A stretch of DNA of 64,000 nucleotides from Candidatus Hermodarchaeum yapensis (GCA_016840405.1 JAEOSK010000004.1:49174-113173), one strand, 5' to 3'; shown: positions 10,122-20,198, counted from the stretch's first letter. The notes: generated by a model from the letters alone, not told the origin. Made by a program: numbers and translations.

Positions 10122-10685
10122 TTACTTTTCGTTGCTTTTTGCCATGCTTTTTTCGTAAAAACAGCTCTCTTTGTGTGTAGCTGCGAGCTTGTAACCACAA
10201 GAGTCGTATAATATGCGTGCGGCTTTATTCGATTCAATTACGTGTAGCCCGATGAGTTTCAGACCCTCACTCCTTGTCCACTCTTCGATTTTTTCCAAGA
10301 GTAATTTTGCCAGACCCTGTCTGCGAAATCTAAGCACAACATGCAGATTATAAATCCACGTTAATGGTTCCTTAAATCGCCAAAATGGCCCACGATGGCA
10401 CACCCATACTAGCCCAACTGGTTGTCCTTCACTGGTTTCTCCAATGAACACCACATGATCTGGACTAGACATATCCACCGGATCGTTCTTATCGAATTCC
10501 TCATATTTTCGCTTTATTTCTTCTTCTGATAAGGAATCTGCGTCTGTGAGTGTCCCTTTATATGATTCAAGTTGACAGTAGTCGAAGAACGCTTGATCCG
10601 TTTGGCGATTCCATTCTCGAATATGAAATTTCAAAGAGAGACCTTCTTCTGCATTGATTTCTATGTGTTCGTGTATCTTATCCAT
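10122..10685 (-). CDS. GNAT family N-acetyltransferase
   Basis: LHVVLRFRRQGLAKLLLEKIEEWTRSEGLKLIGLHVIESNKAARILYDSCGY. Confidence 0.88.
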   Translation of the reverse strand: MDKIHEHIEINAEEGLSLKFHIREWNRQTDQAFFDYCQLESYKGTLTDADSLSEEEIKRKYEEFDKNDPVDMSSPDHVVFIGETSEGQPVGLVWVCHRGPFWRFKEPLTWIYNLHVVLRFRRQGLAKLLLEKIEEWTRSEGLKLIGLHVIESNKAARILYDSCGYKLAATHKESCFYEKSMAKSNEK

Positions 10686-10817
10686 TTTTACATCAAGTGT
10701 TTATGAGTAATGATTTAATGGTGAGGGATATTTGGCTAATAGTGTGACAAGTCAGAAGTATCATTCTGATGTTTAATGTCAAACAAGTTCTACGTGTCAA
10801 AAATATTAAGTGAGAAT

Positions 10818-11423
10818 TTATTCAACTGTGTCGTTTGATTTTTCCTGAAGAACTTCAACGAGTTTGTACGAGTCCCAGAGATCACCTTGGAATCTAGCAA
10901 AAGGAATAATTAGTATAAATTGGACCGCAAACATGACTAATAACCGGATTATTACGATTGCTAGTGGACCCCAGAGAAGGATTATTGCGTTTTCTATCAG
11001 GACAAATGTTGGAGCGAAGAGTTTTGAAACTGTGAAAGACGCGAGGTTAATGAGGAATAATCCAAAGCTGAATATGAAGTACAAGAGCAGTTGGAGCGTG
11101 CTTCGTAGACTTCGGTGAGAATTATGTCTGAGTTCAACGAATTTTTCTGCAGGGAATTCTTCAGTTTTAACCTTGAGCAACTCTTTCGCCAAATAGAAAT
11201 TAATTTCGTGACTGATGATAGAACCCATAATGGCTAGTCCTAGAGCGTAGGTGATTGTGAGAAACATCATCAGGGGCATCCCCCAGGCTGTGAGAAATTC
11301 ATGGGGGTATTCAAGGATGTAAATCACGACAACGAATAAGAAACCCAGTAGAATCCCAACCAGTGCGAGAATCGCGTCAAAATGGACATCTGGTCGTTGA
11401 AGTTTTGTAGGTTTTGTCGTCAT
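10818..11423 (-). CDS. Polytopic membrane protein of unknown function
   Basis: Hydrophobic segments, 201 aa ORF. Confidence 0.65.
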   Translation of the reverse strand: MTTKPTKLQRPDVHFDAILALVGILLGFLFVVVIYILEYPHEFLTAWGMPLMMFLTITYALGLAIMGSIISHEINFYLAKELLKVKTEEFPAEKFVELRHNSHRSLRSTLQLLLYFIFSFGLFLINLASFTVSKLFAPTFVLIENAIILLWGPLAIVIIRLLVMFAVQFILIIPFARFQGDLWDSYKLVEVLQEKSNDTVE

Positions 11424-11633
11424 TTGAAACCTTCCGATTGGTTCAATTTGATTTTAATTCTTAAAAACTTGAATCGGGGAGATATATTGAATTTGTTCTT
11501 AAGAATGAATTCTTTATGATGGTGTGAAGAATCTAACTTTACCTACTAAGACGTACAAACAGACCGGGTCGGTTGAAGATCACCTCGAAGTGAGTAAATT
11601 CTGAATTAATAGTGTTTGTGATGGTGTCGTGGT

Positions 11634-11828
11634 TTATTCTAGTTTGACCTTGACGGCTTTGAGGCCGCGGTCGCCTTCTTCAACTTCAAAGGTGACTTTG
11701 TCGCCTTCGTTGAGGACCTTTTCGCCTTCGACTTCGCTTCCGTGAACAAATACGTCTGTTCCGGATTCTCGTTCGATGAAGCCGTAGTTTCGGTCGCGGT
11801 TAAACCATTTGACAGTTCCTTTTTCCAT
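11634..11828 (-). CDS. csp: Cold-shock domain protein
   Basis: [33 protein letters not shown] (RNP1/RNP2 motifs). Confidence 0.95.
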   Translation of the reverse strand: MEKGTVKWFNRDRNYGFIERESGTDVFVHGSEVEGEKVLNEGDKVTFEVEEGDRGLKAVKVKLE

Positions 11829-11900
11829 ATGATTCACCTCGATTGTCTTCAGTTAGGTGAGGTTCCCTTTCGGGAGGTTTGGCTGTGTCACGCAGCCGTG
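11829..11900 (-). promoter_or_regulatory. Structured 5' leader of the cold-shock gene
   Basis: Minus strand: GGCTG...CAGCC hairpin, UCCC-GAAA-GGGA hairpin, and TCACCT/AGGTGA pairing over the RBS. Confidence 0.45.
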
Positions 11901-12101
11901 CTTTTCCCACGAATAGTATTCTAGGGAATTGCTGCATAGCACGATAAGTAAAATTTCTGATAAAAAACGAAATTGTCCTATTTGCTACTATGCAATGCTA
12001 CAAATATGTGCTATATAGGGGTTTCGATGGTGTATAATGTTGTAAGTAGACTATGCCTCATTCAAACAATTTGGTAAACGATTGGGAAAGAGTATTGAGA
12101 A

Positions 12102-12950
12102 TTAAAAATCCATTACGGGTTTAGGAACCACGATTTCTTCTTTCGGTGCGGCTAGTTTCAAGGCTTCATTGATGATATCTAGAGCTTTTTCGCGGTTATT
12201 GGGATCGATAGCGACCATTCCGTAGGCTTTGATGCCCAGAATCCGTTGCACTAGCTGGGGAGACAAGGCGCCGGGTAGATCTTGTTTATTGGCAATAGCG
12301 AGGAGCTCTGCTGCAATGTCTTTGCGGCGGATTAGATCGATGATATCTTTACTGTTCAGGACATTTTCAAGGGTCGAGTCAGTAACGAGGAGGATAATTC
12401 GGCTGCCACGGAAGTAGAGTTCCCAGAGTTTACGGAAGCGGTCTTGTCCAGCAAAGTCCCAGGTGGAGATTTCGTAGGTGCCAATACGAGCGCCTTCGAT
12501 TTTTTGGATGTCAATGGCGATGGTCGGGACATAGCTTGTGGGAGGAACGCCGCCATTTAGAAGAGTAACCAGGGTGGTTTTCCCGACGCCACCGTAGCCG
12601 ATGATGCTGACTTTTAAAGTAGTGACAACGTAGTCGTCAACCTTCGCCATGAAGTCTTCGTATTCGACCTCGTAGCTGATAACACGACGAAATTCATAAG
12701 TAACACGATCGAGCTTTTCGCGGAGGGTATCATCGTCGTCTACACTTTCTGCACAAAGTACGACCACACCGCGTCCTAGGGGTTTACCGATGTATTTGAT
12801 GGGACCAATTTCCTCGATAAGGGAATCTTGGGCCTCTTGGACGCGGCCAGCGAAATCTTGCATTTCACCTTGATTGATGGTGATAATCCAGAATTTCTTC
12901 TGAACGACGATTTCGTCTCGTGCGTCAATGATGAAAACGTGGTGTATCAT
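12102..12950 (-). CDS. Arf/Ras-superfamily small GTPase with about 110-aa N-terminal longin/roadblock-like domain
   Basis: G1 GYGGVGKTT, G3 WDFAGQ, G4 NKQD; N-terminus MIHHVFIIDARDEIVVQKKFW... resembles longin-like openings. Confidence 0.85.
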   Translation of the reverse strand: MIHHVFIIDARDEIVVQKKFWIITINQGEMQDFAGRVQEAQDSLIEEIGPIKYIGKPLGRGVVVLCAESVDDDDTLREKLDRVTYEFRRVISYEVEYEDFMAKVDDYVVTTLKVSIIGYGGVGKTTLVTLLNGGVPPTSYVPTIAIDIQKIEGARIGTYEISTWDFAGQDRFRKLWELYFRGSRIILLVTDSTLENVLNSKDIIDLIRRKDIAAELLAIANKQDLPGALSPQLVQRILGIKAYGMVAIDPNNREKALDIINEALKLAAPKEEIVVPKPVMDF

Positions 12951-13091
12951 CCAGTATCCCCTGGTGAGAGCATCCGCTATTGTCTTTTGTGTATTTCGGG
13001 TAAAGCTATTTCAACTTTCCGCACCAAAACGGAGAAGGAAGGTTTATGTTTACTTTTGCATAAGGTTCATATGGTCGACAATTAAAGCTCT

Positions 13092-13862
13092 GTGGAGTCG
13101 ATTTCGGTGGAAGTTACAATTCTAGGCAGTGGCGCATCGCTACTTTCTCCAGACCGTGTTTTATCTGGCTTAATGATTGAAATTGCTGGTGAACCACTTA
13201 TTTTTGATATGGGTGCCGGCGTGTTACATCGTTTGTCGTGCAGTTTAGTTGAGTTAACACGGATTGAGCATTTGTTCATCAGTCATCTGCACGTGGATCA
13301 TTGTTCAGACATTGTGGCGCTAGTCCAAAGCTTATGGTTGATGGGTTATGATAAGACGCTCAATGTGTATGGACCAAAGGATATCCTGAAGATGGGAGAA
13401 GCGATTGGTGAGGTGTTTCCCTATCTAATTGGAAAAATCAAGATAAAATCTCACACCATTTCTCCTGAGTTTCAGGTAAAGTCAAAGAACTGGACAGTCA
13501 AGGCGTTTCCAGTGAATCATGGCGACTTTGAAGCCTATGGCTACCACCTCGAAGCCGAGGGAAAGCGAATTGTTTATTCAGGTGACACTGCACCAAGCGA
13601 AAACTTGGTGAAGGCCGCTAAGGACGCGGATCTTCTGATTCATGAATGTTCCCTTCCGGACCGTATGAAAGGTATGGCTCCAAATCATTCCACACCTGGT
13701 GAAGTCGGGAAGGTGGCGGCGGAGGCGGATGTCAAAACCTTGGTGATTACCCATTTGTATCCTGAGCTGATAGAAGAACTCGGTGATGCCCTCCGTAGTA
13801 TTCGAGCGACTTTTTCTGGGAAAATCATCGTCCCACGTGATACTCAAATCATTACCTTATAA
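13092..13862 (+). CDS. Metallo-beta-lactamase fold hydrolase (RNase Z-like)
   Basis: FISHLHVDHCSD, YSGDTAPSENLVKAAKDADLLIHECS, VITHLYPE. Confidence 0.9.
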   Translation: MESISVEVTILGSGASLLSPDRVLSGLMIEIAGEPLIFDMGAGVLHRLSCSLVELTRIEHLFISHLHVDHCSDIVALVQSLWLMGYDKTLNVYGPKDILKMGEAIGEVFPYLIGKIKIKSHTISPEFQVKSKNWTVKAFPVNHGDFEAYGYHLEAEGKRIVYSGDTAPSENLVKAAKDADLLIHECSLPDRMKGMAPNHSTPGEVGKVAAEADVKTLVITHLYPELIEELGDALRSIRATFSGKIIVPRDTQIITL

Positions 13863-13898
13863 TGTTGGACCGAAACATCTTTGAACGGCTAATGATTT

Positions 13899-14384
13899 TT
13901 GGTGGGTTTTATGAACAAGCGAGATTTCCAAGATATGCTAAACCGGGCTGTTCCTATCGAACAATATATGCGTGAGTGTTCAGCAGATTGTAAATCGAAA
14001 TACGAGGCCTGTCGAGCGGATTATACACTGAAACCTGACATACTCGAATCGATCAAGGCATTTGATAACCAGTTTATTGTTGTAACTATTAGTGCTGATT
14101 GGTGTAAAGATTGCATAGCCAATGTACCAGTGCTTGATTTGGTTCACGAGGCGACAGGCCTTCCTGTGTATATCTTGGGTGGTGTGAAAACAGACCCCTT
14201 GAACCCCGATCGACAATGGGCAGTTCCACCAAGTCCTCCCGAAGTAAATACGCTAAACATCAAAGCGATTCCAACGATTCTCATTTATGCAAAGAATGGA
14301 AAAGAAATAGGTCGAATCATTGAGAACCCATCGATAAAACCCACACTGGAAGAAGAACTCCTTTACTTCTTGGAAAAAGCGTAA
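13899..14384 (+). CDS. Thioredoxin-like protein
   Basis: VVTISADWCKDCIANVPVLD...IKAIPTILIYAKNGKEIGR. Confidence 0.85.
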   Translation: MVGFMNKRDFQDMLNRAVPIEQYMRECSADCKSKYEACRADYTLKPDILESIKAFDNQFIVVTISADWCKDCIANVPVLDLVHEATGLPVYILGGVKTDPLNPDRQWAVPPSPPEVNTLNIKAIPTILIYAKNGKEIGRIIENPSIKPTLEEELLYFLEKA

Positions 14385-14411
14385 TTGTGTACTCACTGTA
14401 TTGTGATTGCT

Positions 14412-14765
14412 TCATAATTTTTCTTCGTCAATTTCTGGTCGATGTGGAGTAGGACCAGAACCTTCGAAGTGGATAAGCCCTTTCCCCCCACCACCATGGC
14501 CTCCAATAAAATGAGCCCGGCGATCAGCATCTCTTTTTCTTCTTTCCAAATCTTTAGGGCGTTTATCGGGGGGGATAAGGAATAGGAGGAGGAATAGACC
14601 AAGGAGCGCCCCATAAAAAGCTGCAAAGAAAAGATTCGTTATTAGCAGGAAAAAGAAAATTGAAACTAGCGCAATTAGGAGTGATGCCACACAATATCGA
14701 CGTCTTTTTTGATTTTGGGTGAGTTTTGGCTTTTGTGGATTGGTCGTGCTTGAAACCCCAATCAC
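14412..14765 (-). CDS. Small membrane protein
   Basis: Two adjacent hydrophobic segments, Gly/His-rich tail (FIGGHGGGGKGLIHFEGSG). Confidence 0.5.
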   Translation of the reverse strand: MIGVSSTTNPQKPKLTQNQKRRRYCVASLLIALVSIFFFLLITNLFFAAFYGALLGLFLLLFLIPPDKRPKDLERRKRDADRRAHFIGGHGGGGKGLIHFEGSGPTPHRPEIDEEKL

Positions 14766-14768
14766 CTC

Positions 14769-17543
14769 ATGTTCACTAGGAAAATTGGGAGTTATATAGT
14801 TATTTCGAGAGTAGACACTTATCGTTTCGTCCTTCCTAAAGCCTTTAAGTTAAGTGAAGAATCTTCGGGGTGGGAGCGAACATTGTCTTTCCGGATTTGT
14901 CCTCGTTGTTCAGGATTTGTGGAAGTGCGACCGCTGGGTAAGCATTTCCAGATTCGGTGTTCGCAATGTGGAGCCAGTTACAAAACTAAACCTGGCGAGG
15001 TAGGTGATCCTGTTGCAGCATATCTGCGTTTCATGGACGTTATGGAGAGTGGTGAGCCAGCTCAGAGAGCTGATGTGAAGTCCAGACGACCTCCCTCACG
15101 ATATGACCGAGAACCGAAACGTCGACCGCGGTCTAAGGAAGAGTGGAAGAAAGTGTTGAAACAAGCGGGAGTTGAATCGGTTGAACAGCTCCCGGAGGTT
15201 GTACAGCGTATTCTTAGTGATTCTGCGTTTCATTTAGTAAAATATCGCCAATTTCCTGAAACTGCACCTGAATCCGGTTGTCAGGTCAAGGATGCTCCAT
15301 TGAATGACCGATTGAAAGCGGTCCTCGAACAACAGGGCGTTACTCAGTTGTTCAAGTTTCAGGAGGAAGCTTTACAGCATATTCTTGCAGGGCGGGATGT
15401 TGTCATTTCAGCTCCTACAGCGACGGGGAAGACCGAGGCATTTGCCCTGCCCATTATCGAGCAGATTTTAGCCCGACAGAAGGGTTGGGGGCCATTACGA
15501 GCGGCAGAAAAACGGGCAGTACAAGCCGTGTTCATCTATCCTACAAAAGCATTAGCCCGTGATCAAGCTGGAAAACTTGCCACTCTAACTTCCAGCGTCG
15601 GATTGGATGTAGCCGTGCTAGATGGTGACACACCCAAATCTGAGCGGGGTGCAATTTACCGGCAGCCTCCTGATATTCTCATCACAAACCCGGATATGTT
15701 ACATGTTCACCTAATACGCCCTCGAGACCCTATTCGGCGACTGATTCGAACGGCCCAACATGTGGTGTTAGATGAGTTGCATGTGTACGTGGGAGCCTTC
15801 GGATCGAATGTGCATTTTCTTTTACGTAGGTTACAGCGGATTTGTCCCCCGCTCCAATTGATTGGGGCATCGGCGACAATTGCCAATGCACAAGAGTTTG
15901 CTGAGCTCCTCTTTGGAAGGTCTGTGGTTGCGATTCATTGTGCCACGGGGAAGAAAGGGATTATTCATTTTATGATGTTATATCCTGAGCGGGTAAGCCA
16001 AAGCACAATGATTGCTAGCGTGGCTCAAGAACTGGTTCGAAGCGATATGAAAACGCTAGTGTTTGCAAATACCCACAAGAACGCTGAAGTCATTAATCTG
16101 ATTGCGCGACGGACACGGATGTCTAGTGCTGTACATCGGGCCGGGTTACCAATGTCATATCGTCGGAAAGTGGAAGATGATTTCAGGCGAGGCGAATTGG
16201 ACTTGCTTGTTTCGACCCCAACTTTGGAGCTAGGGATTGATATTGGTGACCTGGAAGGTGTTGTGTCGATGTTGGTGGGGATTACTCGCCTGACTCAGCG
16301 GATTGGTCGCGCTGGGCGAAAAGGTCAGGATAGTATTGCTGTGTTAGCTCTCCGAGCGAATGATGCCATCAGCACGTATTATCGCGAACACCCAGATGAC
16401 TATTTCACAGATATTGATCCTGCCTATGTTGAACCCCATAACGAGGTTGTGGCGCATCATCAACTGATAGCAGCAGCCTTGGATATGCCATTAGTTCAGG
16501 ATGAATTTGCTGAGTTTGAACCAGTCATAGAACAATTACTCAAAGAAGGGTTGTTTTCCGAATCACGTGGGAAACTGCGACCGAATATTATTGCAACACG
16601 TCGGATACTCGCGCGGTATTCCATTCGAGGGATTGGTGATACCGTTCAAATCGTTCACAAGGGGAAAATTATTGGTGAGCGCCAGATGCCCATGGCGATG
16701 GGTGAACTACACCCTGGTGCTTTCTATCTGCATGGAGGAACAACCTATGAATCACTGGAATTCGAGTATCGCCATGGCGTGGGGAGAGCCGTTGTGGAGC
16801 GCCTTCCTGTAGGTCACCGTGAGATGACCCAGCCACTCCGTCATGTTGATCCGGAGGTCATCCGAGTATTAAACACACGTCAAGTGTACGGTATCACTGT
16901 CCATTATGCTGACCTACGTATGACAGAAGTTGTAACAGGGTATGCGATAAGAGACATCTATACCGATAAGATACTCAAGATTGAGAGTTTAGATCAACCC
17001 TTGGAATTCACCTATCCCACGAAAGGCTTCTTTTTTACTGCCCCTCATCCCGTGAAAGCCATCACAGCGACGTTGGCAAGCAAACAAATCAAATCTAAAC
17101 CCGAACGAGTTCTAAAAGGAGCTGATGAGGACGAAGAGATTACAGAAGAAGACCTTCTGATTGGAGGATTCCACGCGTTGGAGCACACTCTGATTGAAAG
17201 TAGTGACATGTTAACAGGTGGCGGAAGCCATGGGATTGGTGGTGTATCCATGGGTTCGACGGGACTCATTTTCATATATGATGGGAGTCCTGGCGGGAGC
17301 GGATTATCCAAATTGCTTTATGATCGTCTGGAAGAAGCGTTCCGCCGGGTCACAGTTATCATTAAGGAGTGTACTTGCGAGGATTTGGATGGATGTCCTG
17401 CATGCACCTACTCGTATCGGTGTGGGAACAACAACTGGCCCCTCTTCAAAGATGGTGCATTTGAGGCGGCAGATTTAGCTTTGAAAGGTGTAAAGGTGAA
17501 CACCGCAGTAAGTCCTGAACTCACAGAAGAACCACTAGTTTAG
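14769..17543 (+). CDS. SF2 DEAD/DEAH helicase with C-terminal DUF1998-type Cys module (Hrq1/MrfA-like) and N-terminal zinc ribbon
   Basis: SAPTATGKTEAFALP, LDELH, RIGRAGRKGQ; C-terminal CTCEDLDGCPACTYSYRCGNNNWPLFKDGAFEA; N-terminal CPRCSG...CSQCGA. Confidence 0.93.
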   Translation: MFTRKIGSYIVISRVDTYRFVLPKAFKLSEESSGWERTLSFRICPRCSGFVEVRPLGKHFQIRCSQCGASYKTKPGEVGDPVAAYLRFMDVMESGEPAQRADVKSRRPPSRYDREPKRRPRSKEEWKKVLKQAGVESVEQLPEVVQRILSDSAFHLVKYRQFPETAPESGCQVKDAPLNDRLKAVLEQQGVTQLFKFQEEALQHILAGRDVVISAPTATGKTEAFALPIIEQILARQKGWGPLRAAEKRAVQAVFIYPTKALARDQAGKLATLTSSVGLDVAVLDGDTPKSERGAIYRQPPDILITNPDMLHVHLIRPRDPIRRLIRTAQHVVLDELHVYVGAFGSNVHFLLRRLQRICPPLQLIGASATIANAQEFAELLFGRSVVAIHCATGKKGIIHFMMLYPERVSQSTMIASVAQELVRSDMKTLVFANTHKNAEVINLIARRTRMSSAVHRAGLPMSYRRKVEDDFRRGELDLLVSTPTLELGIDIGDLEGVVSMLVGITRLTQRIGRAGRKGQDSIAVLALRANDAISTYYREHPDDYFTDIDPAYVEPHNEVVAHHQLIAAALDMPLVQDEFAEFEPVIEQLLKEGLFSESRGKLRPNIIATRRILARYSIRGIGDTVQIVHKGKIIGERQMPMAMGELHPGAFYLHGGTTYESLEFEYRHGVGRAVVERLPVGHREMTQPLRHVDPEVIRVLNTRQVYGITVHYADLRMTEVVTGYAIRDIYTDKILKIESLDQPLEFTYPTKGFFFTAPHPVKAITATLASKQIKSKPERVLKGADEDEEITEEDLLIGGFHALEHTLIESSDMLTGGGSHGIGGVSMGSTGLIFIYDGSPGGSGLSKLLYDRLEEAFRRVTVIIKECTCEDLDGCPACTYSYRCGNNNWPLFKDGAFEAADLALKGVKVNTAVSPELTEEPLV

Positions 17544-17559
17544 TACGTCCTTTTTGTCA

Positions 17560-18807
17560 TTAGAAATCTGGAGTAAGTTGGGCTCGTATTTTCGGAAAAA
17601 GCACTCTCACAAGTTGTAACTTCACCGATTGGGCTCCTGCATCGGGGTATATTTGGTATAATTCGTCAATAGTTTTGTAACCCATGAGCAGCTGATAGAT
17701 CACAGGAAAAGGCACTGCCACATGCATGTCCTTAATTTCTTCACGTTTTATATAAGTGATTTTCTTAATCTTCCCATTTTTGAAGACTAATTCAATTCCT
17801 GCGCGGAACCAGTTGATGCGCAACGAATCGGACAATTGGGTAAAATCGGAGTGGGCTAACCGGTTTTCAAGAACGGGTGTAATTGTTTCCATGAAGTGCT
17901 TCACTGATGGAATTCGTACGTACCAGGCATAAGGTCTCGTAAATTTTGACTGGCTTAAGCCCTCAAGAACAGGTTGAATGGCGGGTCGTGATGGGAGATA
18001 TATTCGGATGGGCAATTTGCGACGTCTTGCAATGGTTTTCATGTAGCGAAGTATTGATGGGATGTGTGTAAGATCCTTTACCCAGAGTTCATGCATTTCA
18101 AGAAAGCCCCAGCCGATTGACAGGATAAAGGATCCTACGGTCTTAGTGTTGCGTTTTACGACATAGAATCGGTAAACGGAATCATCTCCAAATTTACCAT
18201 GGGTGAGGTAGGGATATTCTGCTGGTGTGATAATCCGATAGAAATCGAGATACGAATTCCGGTGTTTTCGTGCAGTGAGATATTCATCAAAGGTTTGCTC
18301 TGTAATCTCTTCAATGGTGACAGGTTCTTTCTCATTCTTTTTGAGGCGAGGAATTAGTTCATTGGGTATGGTTAGGGTTCCATCAAAGTTTATGGCGAAT
18401 TCGTAGCCGAGGGTTCGGTAGAAGAAGGGAATTCCAATAATTACGAGTAATGGGAGTTTGTATTCGGCTACCCGTTGTTCAAAGAGGTCATTGAGTTTGC
18501 GAATTAATCCTCGGTGACGATATTCAGGGAGGGTGGCAACGATTTCCATGTGCCCAACGGGAAATTGTGTGCCATTGAGAATACAGGTTGTTCGTGAAAG
18601 GCAAAAGTAAGAAACGACCTTCTGTTTTGTTGTATCCATTATTAGGAAGTGATCAGAAGGTGGGGAATCGTGGTGATAATTAAACAGGCGGTCAATCATT
18701 GAGCTGACTTCTTTTCCAAAAACGACCTTCACTACTCTCTCAATCGCCTTCTCATCAGCAGTGGTTGCGGTTCGCATGATAAGACTTTCGCCTAGATCGA
18801 CTTGCAT
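17560..18807 (-). CDS. GNAT acetyltransferase (Eis-like size)
   Basis: VATLPEYRHRGLIRKLNDLFEQRV...IIGIPFFYRTLGYEFA. Confidence 0.82.
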   Translation of the reverse strand: MQVDLGESLIMRTATTADEKAIERVVKVVFGKEVSSMIDRLFNYHHDSPPSDHFLIMDTTKQKVVSYFCLSRTTCILNGTQFPVGHMEIVATLPEYRHRGLIRKLNDLFEQRVAEYKLPLLVIIGIPFFYRTLGYEFAINFDGTLTIPNELIPRLKKNEKEPVTIEEITEQTFDEYLTARKHRNSYLDFYRIITPAEYPYLTHGKFGDDSVYRFYVVKRNTKTVGSFILSIGWGFLEMHELWVKDLTHIPSILRYMKTIARRRKLPIRIYLPSRPAIQPVLEGLSQSKFTRPYAWYVRIPSVKHFMETITPVLENRLAHSDFTQLSDSLRINWFRAGIELVFKNGKIKKITYIKREEIKDMHVAVPFPVIYQLLMGYKTIDELYQIYPDAGAQSVKLQLVRVLFPKIRAQLTPDF

Positions 18808-18983
18808 AGTGGAATCCCTTCGATATTGGTGGGTGTTCGAAGTGCCGCTTCCTCAAATGCTTATTGGTGCCTTTTTGTGATATCATGGTGAGTGAAGTGC
18901 ATCAGAGAACCCAACACTTTAAGACGACCAGTTCCCTCACTCTACGTGTTGTCGCCTAAAGATGGAAGAAGGCTGAGATTGCT

Positions 18984-19235
18984 GTGGCGCGATTTAAGTA
19001 TTATACCATTTACCGCTGCAAGCATTGTGGCGAACGCATTCGTGTCCATGGCAAACTCGCGTCGAAACTTGTTTTGCCTTCCGGTGTTCAGATGTGTTGT
19101 ACTCGTCCACGATTAGTTCGAGAACGGCAAGTTTTAATTTCAGACTATGAATCGGATAAACACACTAAAGGGAAAGAAGAGCCTCGAGCCGAAAAAGTGA
19201 CACAGAAGAGCTTGTCTGAGTATTCAAAGAAATAA
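18984..19235 (+). CDS. Small zinc-ribbon-like protein (GTG start)
   Basis: CKHCGERI...MCCTRPR. Confidence 0.6.
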   Translation: MARFKYYTIYRCKHCGERIRVHGKLASKLVLPSGVQMCCTRPRLVRERQVLISDYESDKHTKGKEEPRAEKVTQKSLSEYSKK

Positions 19236-19253
19236 TCGTTCTCTTTTTTCAGT

Positions 19254-20198
19254 TTAGAGAATCGTATAGCGTGGATGATTCCGTGTTTTGGGAGTGGGAG
19301 CTGGGTAGGAACCCTCGGCAGAGGTGTAGGCAAGGAGGGCATCAGTGACTGCGGTTGCCGTGAAGAAGCGGGGGGCGCGGCGGAGTGGTCCAGCGAGAAT
19401 GAAGTTGGCTCCATGACATTGAAGATAAGTGCAAAGGGCTGGAGAAAGGTATCGTTTTGCGGCTGGCGAGATGAGTTTCGCGCGACGCCATATGGCAACA
19501 CTATTCGCTGATCCAGCACCAACAGGATAACCCAATTCAGCTTTGACAAATTGCATTGCAGACGCAGCAATACTGAGACCCGCAAGATCGAGCGCAACAG
19601 TATCGATGAGCAATTTTGTGAGTTTAGCTTTTTTGGCTTTTGTTAGCAAACCTTCTTCATCTGAAGAACCCTTTAATGCGTCTAATCGCCCTTCAGGGCG
19701 AATATCGAGTGGATTATGAGCGAGGACAATTGCAGCTTGGATTTTTGCGCTTCGAAGTGCTTCGAGTTCTTCGTTAGAAGTATGATGACTAATAGCATCA
19801 TAGATAGCGAGATTCGTTCGACCAGTCTGTTCAACGTAAGAAACCCCTGCGAATCGTGCTTCCTGTGAACTACTATCAATGAGGAAAGGAATTGTTTCAG
19901 CAACTTCCGTGAGATAGGGTAGGTAGTTGTTCATCGCCTCTGGTGTTTCTGCAAGGACATCGAGGATTAGAGGATTGCCAGTTGTTTGACTGAGTTTGAT
20001 GGCTCGGTCAATGTATCGTCTGGCTTTTTTCTTATCAAAGCGACCAACGCGATGATCTGTGACTAGACGATCACCGCGATGGAAAATGGATAGCATCAGA
20101 GTTGTGGGATATTCTCCGCGACGACCGCCTAGGATAACGTCACCAATCTGAACGGTCTTGGGATCAACAGGGGAGGATTGCTGGATCATTGAGTTCAT
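19254..20198 (-). CDS. mtrH: Tetrahydromethanopterin S-methyltransferase subunit H-like protein (MtrH family)
   Basis: VQIGDVILGGRRGEYPTTLMLSIFHRGDRLV...NPLILDVLAETPEAMNNYLPYLTEVAETIPFLIDS...YPVGAGSANSV. Confidence 0.88.
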   Translation of the reverse strand: MNSMIQQSSPVDPKTVQIGDVILGGRRGEYPTTLMLSIFHRGDRLVTDHRVGRFDKKKARRYIDRAIKLSQTTGNPLILDVLAETPEAMNNYLPYLTEVAETIPFLIDSSSQEARFAGVSYVEQTGRTNLAIYDAISHHTSNEELEALRSAKIQAAIVLAHNPLDIRPEGRLDALKGSSDEEGLLTKAKKAKLTKLLIDTVALDLAGLSIAASAMQFVKAELGYPVGAGSANSVAIWRRAKLISPAAKRYLSPALCTYLQCHGANFILAGPLRRAPRFFTATAVTDALLAYTSAEGSYPAPTPKTRNHPRYTIL

